DNA of 7,728 nt from DASUME01 sp038257655. Lineage in GTDB: Bacteria > Myxococcota_A > Polyangia > Polyangiales > DASUME01. This document shows positions 6,541-7,728 of this stretch, piece by piece. Where the stretch lies: positions 1-7,728 of the forward strand of contig JBBSJC010000400.1 in assembly GCA_038257655.1 (NCBI GenBank). Direction: 5' to 3'. Under the pieces are notes generated by a model that was given only the letters and a program-made list of their open reading frames with translations, was not told the DNA's origin and did not search any database. Each line of letters opens with the position of its first letter. The first letter of the stretch is position 1. The position numbers and the translations under genes were made by a program.

Positions 6541-6614
6541 GGTCCTCTATAGTTGCATTGATCACCTAGACGCTATGGGGGAAAACTAAACGCAAGAATA
6601 GAGGACCGTCGTCG
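6534..6614 (-). terminator. Perfect 17-bp inverted repeat followed by TTTT on the minus strand; likely terminator
   Basis: CGACGACGGTCCTCTAT (6534-6550) and its exact reverse complement (6598-6614) flank a 47-base loop. After two mismatches, TTGC (6553-6556) and GCAA (6592-6595) extend the stem. Read on the minus strand it begins 54 bases after the stop of the 6669-7247 gene, and the stem is followed directly by TTTT and then CCCCC. That fits an intrinsic terminator of that gene, though the loop is long and the U run short. On the plus strand no T run follows. It might instead be the remains of a small mobile element. Confidence 0.5.
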
Positions 6615-6668
6615 GTGGTCGGTGGCCGCATCCTTCGGCGTCGAAGCGACTCCGACTTGGGCCCCGGT

Positions 6669-7247
6669 TTAGCGGAAGGGGTGTTGCTTAGCGCGGTCGG
6701 TGATGTCGCTGCAGCGTTGGTTTACAGCGTCGGCTGCGCTGGTTCCGTCAAAGACAAACGAGCCTTCCGCAACCACGACGCTGGTGTCGGCCTGCCCCGA
6801 ACGGTTCGGATGAATCTTGATCGTAAACTTATGTTTGCTCTCAGTATCCCATTGGATGCCCTTGCACAACCAGCGCGCCTGGTAGAGCGAGCGAGGGTCC
6901 GGAGCGTCCTGAAGCGCAGGGAATACGCTGATTGCAAAGTAGTCCGTGTTCCAACCCTCAGAGCTCAGGGCGGCACTTTCACTCGGGTATGAGTTTTCGT
7001 CGACGTAAATCCTGATGGAGTAGGCCTCGAGCCCCAACTGTACGTTCGTCTTCGGAAGGACAGCTAGTCCGTACACGCTGTCTGTGCCCGTGACCACGCC
7101 CATCGTAAGTAAGGTTGATGCCGTCAGTCCAGACAATCGTGTCGTGCACAGAGTAAGGAACTCGTGCCGAGCTCGTTCTTCCGCGAGCTCGTGATCCTGA
7201 AGCCAAGCGCAACCAGGCGAAGTTGAAAGCGCCTCTGAGCAGGACAA
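6669..7247 (-). CDS. Unrecognised orphan protein, lower GC than its neighbours, start unclear
   Basis: The frame gives up to 192 residues. The part from about residue 57 to the end reads as real protein, with alternating hydrophobic and polar residues (AYSIRIYVDENSYPSES, TDYFAISVFPALQ, KHKFTIKIHP, TSVVVAEGSFVFDG), so probably a beta-rich domain. Two Cys (in RWLCKGI and NQRCSDI) near its end could pair. No family is recognised. The start is unclear: the frame opens just after a TAG at 7253-7251, the first start is TTG at 7247 without a ribosome site, and the first ATG is at 7103, also without one. The N-terminal 50 residues lack a convincing signal peptide. Four 60-base lines counted by hand gave roughly 52-62% GC, against about 73% in one line of the upstream kinase. 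Recent transfer or loss of the true 5' end are both possible. It is divergent from the TPR gene. Confidence 0.6.
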   Translation of the reverse strand: MSCSEALSTSPGCAWLQDHELAEERARHEFLTLCTTRLSGLTASTLLTMGVVTGTDSVYGLAVLPKTNVQLGLEAYSIRIYVDENSYPSESAALSSEGWNTDYFAISVFPALQDAPDPRSLYQARWLCKGIQWDTESKHKFTIKIHPNRSGQADTSVVVAEGSFVFDGTSAADAVNQRCSDITDRAKQHPFR

Positions 7248-7326
7248 ACACTAGGTAAAAATCCCAATAGCTGCGCTCTCACGCACTCGCTTGCACGTGG
7301 CAAAGCCTCTTGCCGCGGCCTTGCAT

Positions 7327-7346
7327 TAGACCCCCCGGACGGTCTA
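7327..7346. promoter_or_regulatory. Inverted repeat TAGACC-N8-GGTCTA in the divergent intergenic region
   Basis: Perfect 6-bp arms at 7327-7332 and 7341-7346 with eight bases between them, ending 10 bases before the ATG at 7357. The position suits an operator or a small 5' mRNA hairpin acting on the TPR gene, in the 109-base gap that also leads to the gene on the other strand. No clear promoter hexamers were found beside it, so it may be chance. Confidence 0.3.
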
Positions 7347-7356
7347 CACCTTTCCG

Positions 7357-7728
7357 ATGCCGCTCAGGGGACGCATTCCAACATACTTGCTGACTTGTGT
7401 TTTGTGCCTTCTGCTGTCGCATGGTCACGCGCAGGCGCAGCAAACAACTGCTCAGGGTTCGCCCGCTGCGCTGTCGGCAAGCAAAGACAAGGCGGCTCGA
7501 GATTTGTTCAACGCCGGCCGGACGGCCTTTTCCGAAGGGTTGTTCGAGGACGCGATGGTGTCCTTTCAGCGGGCCTATGAGCTCAGCCACCGGCCGCAGC
7601 TGTTGTTCAACGTGGGCATGGCGGCCGTCAGCGCGCGACAAGATGACAAGGCGATCGCGGCCTTTGAGCAGTACTTACGGGAAATCCCAAACGCCGAAAA
7701 TCGCGAATACGTGGAAGCACGCATCGCA
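7357..7728 (+). CDS. N-terminal part of a secreted TPR-repeat protein (3' partial)
   Basis: The frame is open from ATG 7357 to the window end (124 codons, no stop). Residues 1-28 form a Sec signal peptide: Arg4 and Arg6, hydrophobic core TYLLTCVLCLLL at 9-20, likely cleavage after AQA near 25-27. A short Gln/Ala/Ser linker follows. From about 44 there are two TPR-like helical pairs. The first, about 45-78, has ARDLFNAGRTAFSEG and EDAMVSFQRAYEL; the second, about 79-113, has PQLLFNVGMAA and DDKAIAAFEQYLREIP. This layout, with the fNvG segment and a Tyr-Leu ending helix, is common in exported TPR proteins of myxobacteria, which often continue into further domains. An in-frame TAG at 7327 limits the start, and ATG 7357 is the first good one, but it has no visible Shine-Dalgarno sequence. 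TPRs act in protein-protein contact; the partner is unknown. Confidence 0.85.
   Translation, partial: MPLRGRIPTYLLTCVLCLLLSHGHAQAQQTTAQGSPAALSASKDKAARDLFNAGRTAFSEGLFEDAMVSFQRAYELSHRPQLLFNVGMAAVSARQDDKAIAAFEQYLREIPNAENREYVEARIA

Larger units (their letters stand above)
6267..6668. other. Noncoding stretch with repeats
   Basis: About 400 bases without a credible gene. The part next to 6266 should hold the minus-strand promoter of the small exported protein, but I find no convincing -35/-10 pair; a TATACG lies at 6395-6390 on the minus strand. A 10-bp palindrome, CTCGCGCGAG, lies at 6315-6324. The far part holds the tandem repeat and the hairpin listed separately. Short open frames here show no protein-like composition. 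Confidence 0.6.

Noticed and set aside
6509..6614. CRISPR array or insertion sequence
   Set aside because: Only two adjacent repeat units without spacers are present, and there is no transposase or cas gene in the window. No target-site duplication flanks the inverted repeat.
6615..6992. Plus-strand frame of 125 codons across the end of the orphan gene
   Set aside because: It has no ribosome site and an Arg/Leu/Val-rich composition without pattern, and it lies opposite the more protein-like minus-strand frame.
7279..7641. Minus-strand frame of 120 codons opposite the TPR gene
   Set aside because: The plus strand shows a clear signal peptide and two TPR units across the same bases; the antisense frame has no recognisable features.

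Overview
The window looks like chromosomal DNA from a high-GC, predatory or soil-type deltaproteobacterium in the myxobacterial sense (Myxococcota, perhaps Polyangia). This is an inference. It rests on two eukaryote-like Ser/Thr protein kinases in tandem, Ala/Pro/Ser-rich linkers, a lipoprotein with a Pro/Ala-rich tether, a secreted TPR protein of a type common in that phylum, and strong GC bias at third codon positions. No gene here fixes the species.

Layout. (1) Bases 2-823, plus strand: the C-terminal part of a Trp-rich, probably exported protein whose start lies outside the window. (2) 1088-1633, plus: a small outer-membrane-type lipoprotein. (3) 1770-5368, minus: a two-gene operon of Ser/Thr kinases. 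The upstream gene (3806-5368) has a complete canonical kinase domain plus an unrecognised C-terminal domain. The downstream gene (1770-3809) starts at a TTG that overlaps the first gene's stop codon in a TTGA and has an AGGAGG six bases before it, so the two are very probably translationally coupled. Its kinase domain keeps the VAIK lysine and the HRD aspartate, but has DLN in place of DFG and about 70 extra residues between the SPE motif and helix F. The longer frame of the upstream kinase could reach 5509; the start is uncertain.

(4) 5369-5876: a gene-poor stretch holding a 24-bp tandem repeat next to a TTGACA hexamer, and the broken remains of a response-regulator receiver domain on the plus strand. 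(5) 5877-6266, minus: a small exported helical protein with a clear Shine-Dalgarno sequence. (6) 6267-6668: noncoding, with a tandem 16-bp G5A4 repeat joined to a perfect 17-bp inverted repeat. On the minus strand this hairpin is followed at once by TTTT, so it may terminate the next gene. (7) 6669-7247, minus: an orphan gene of visibly lower GC with an unclear start. (8) 7357-7728, plus: the N-terminal part of a secreted TPR protein running off the window, divergent from gene 7, with an inverted repeat just before its start.

How they fit together: the kinase pair is the only clear functional unit. Both members appear cytoplasmic, since neither has a membrane-spanning segment. The flanking genes mostly encode envelope or exported proteins of unknown role and need not be connected with the kinases. 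The most unusual items are the divergent second kinase, the receiver-domain fossil and the hairpin-plus-repeat element.
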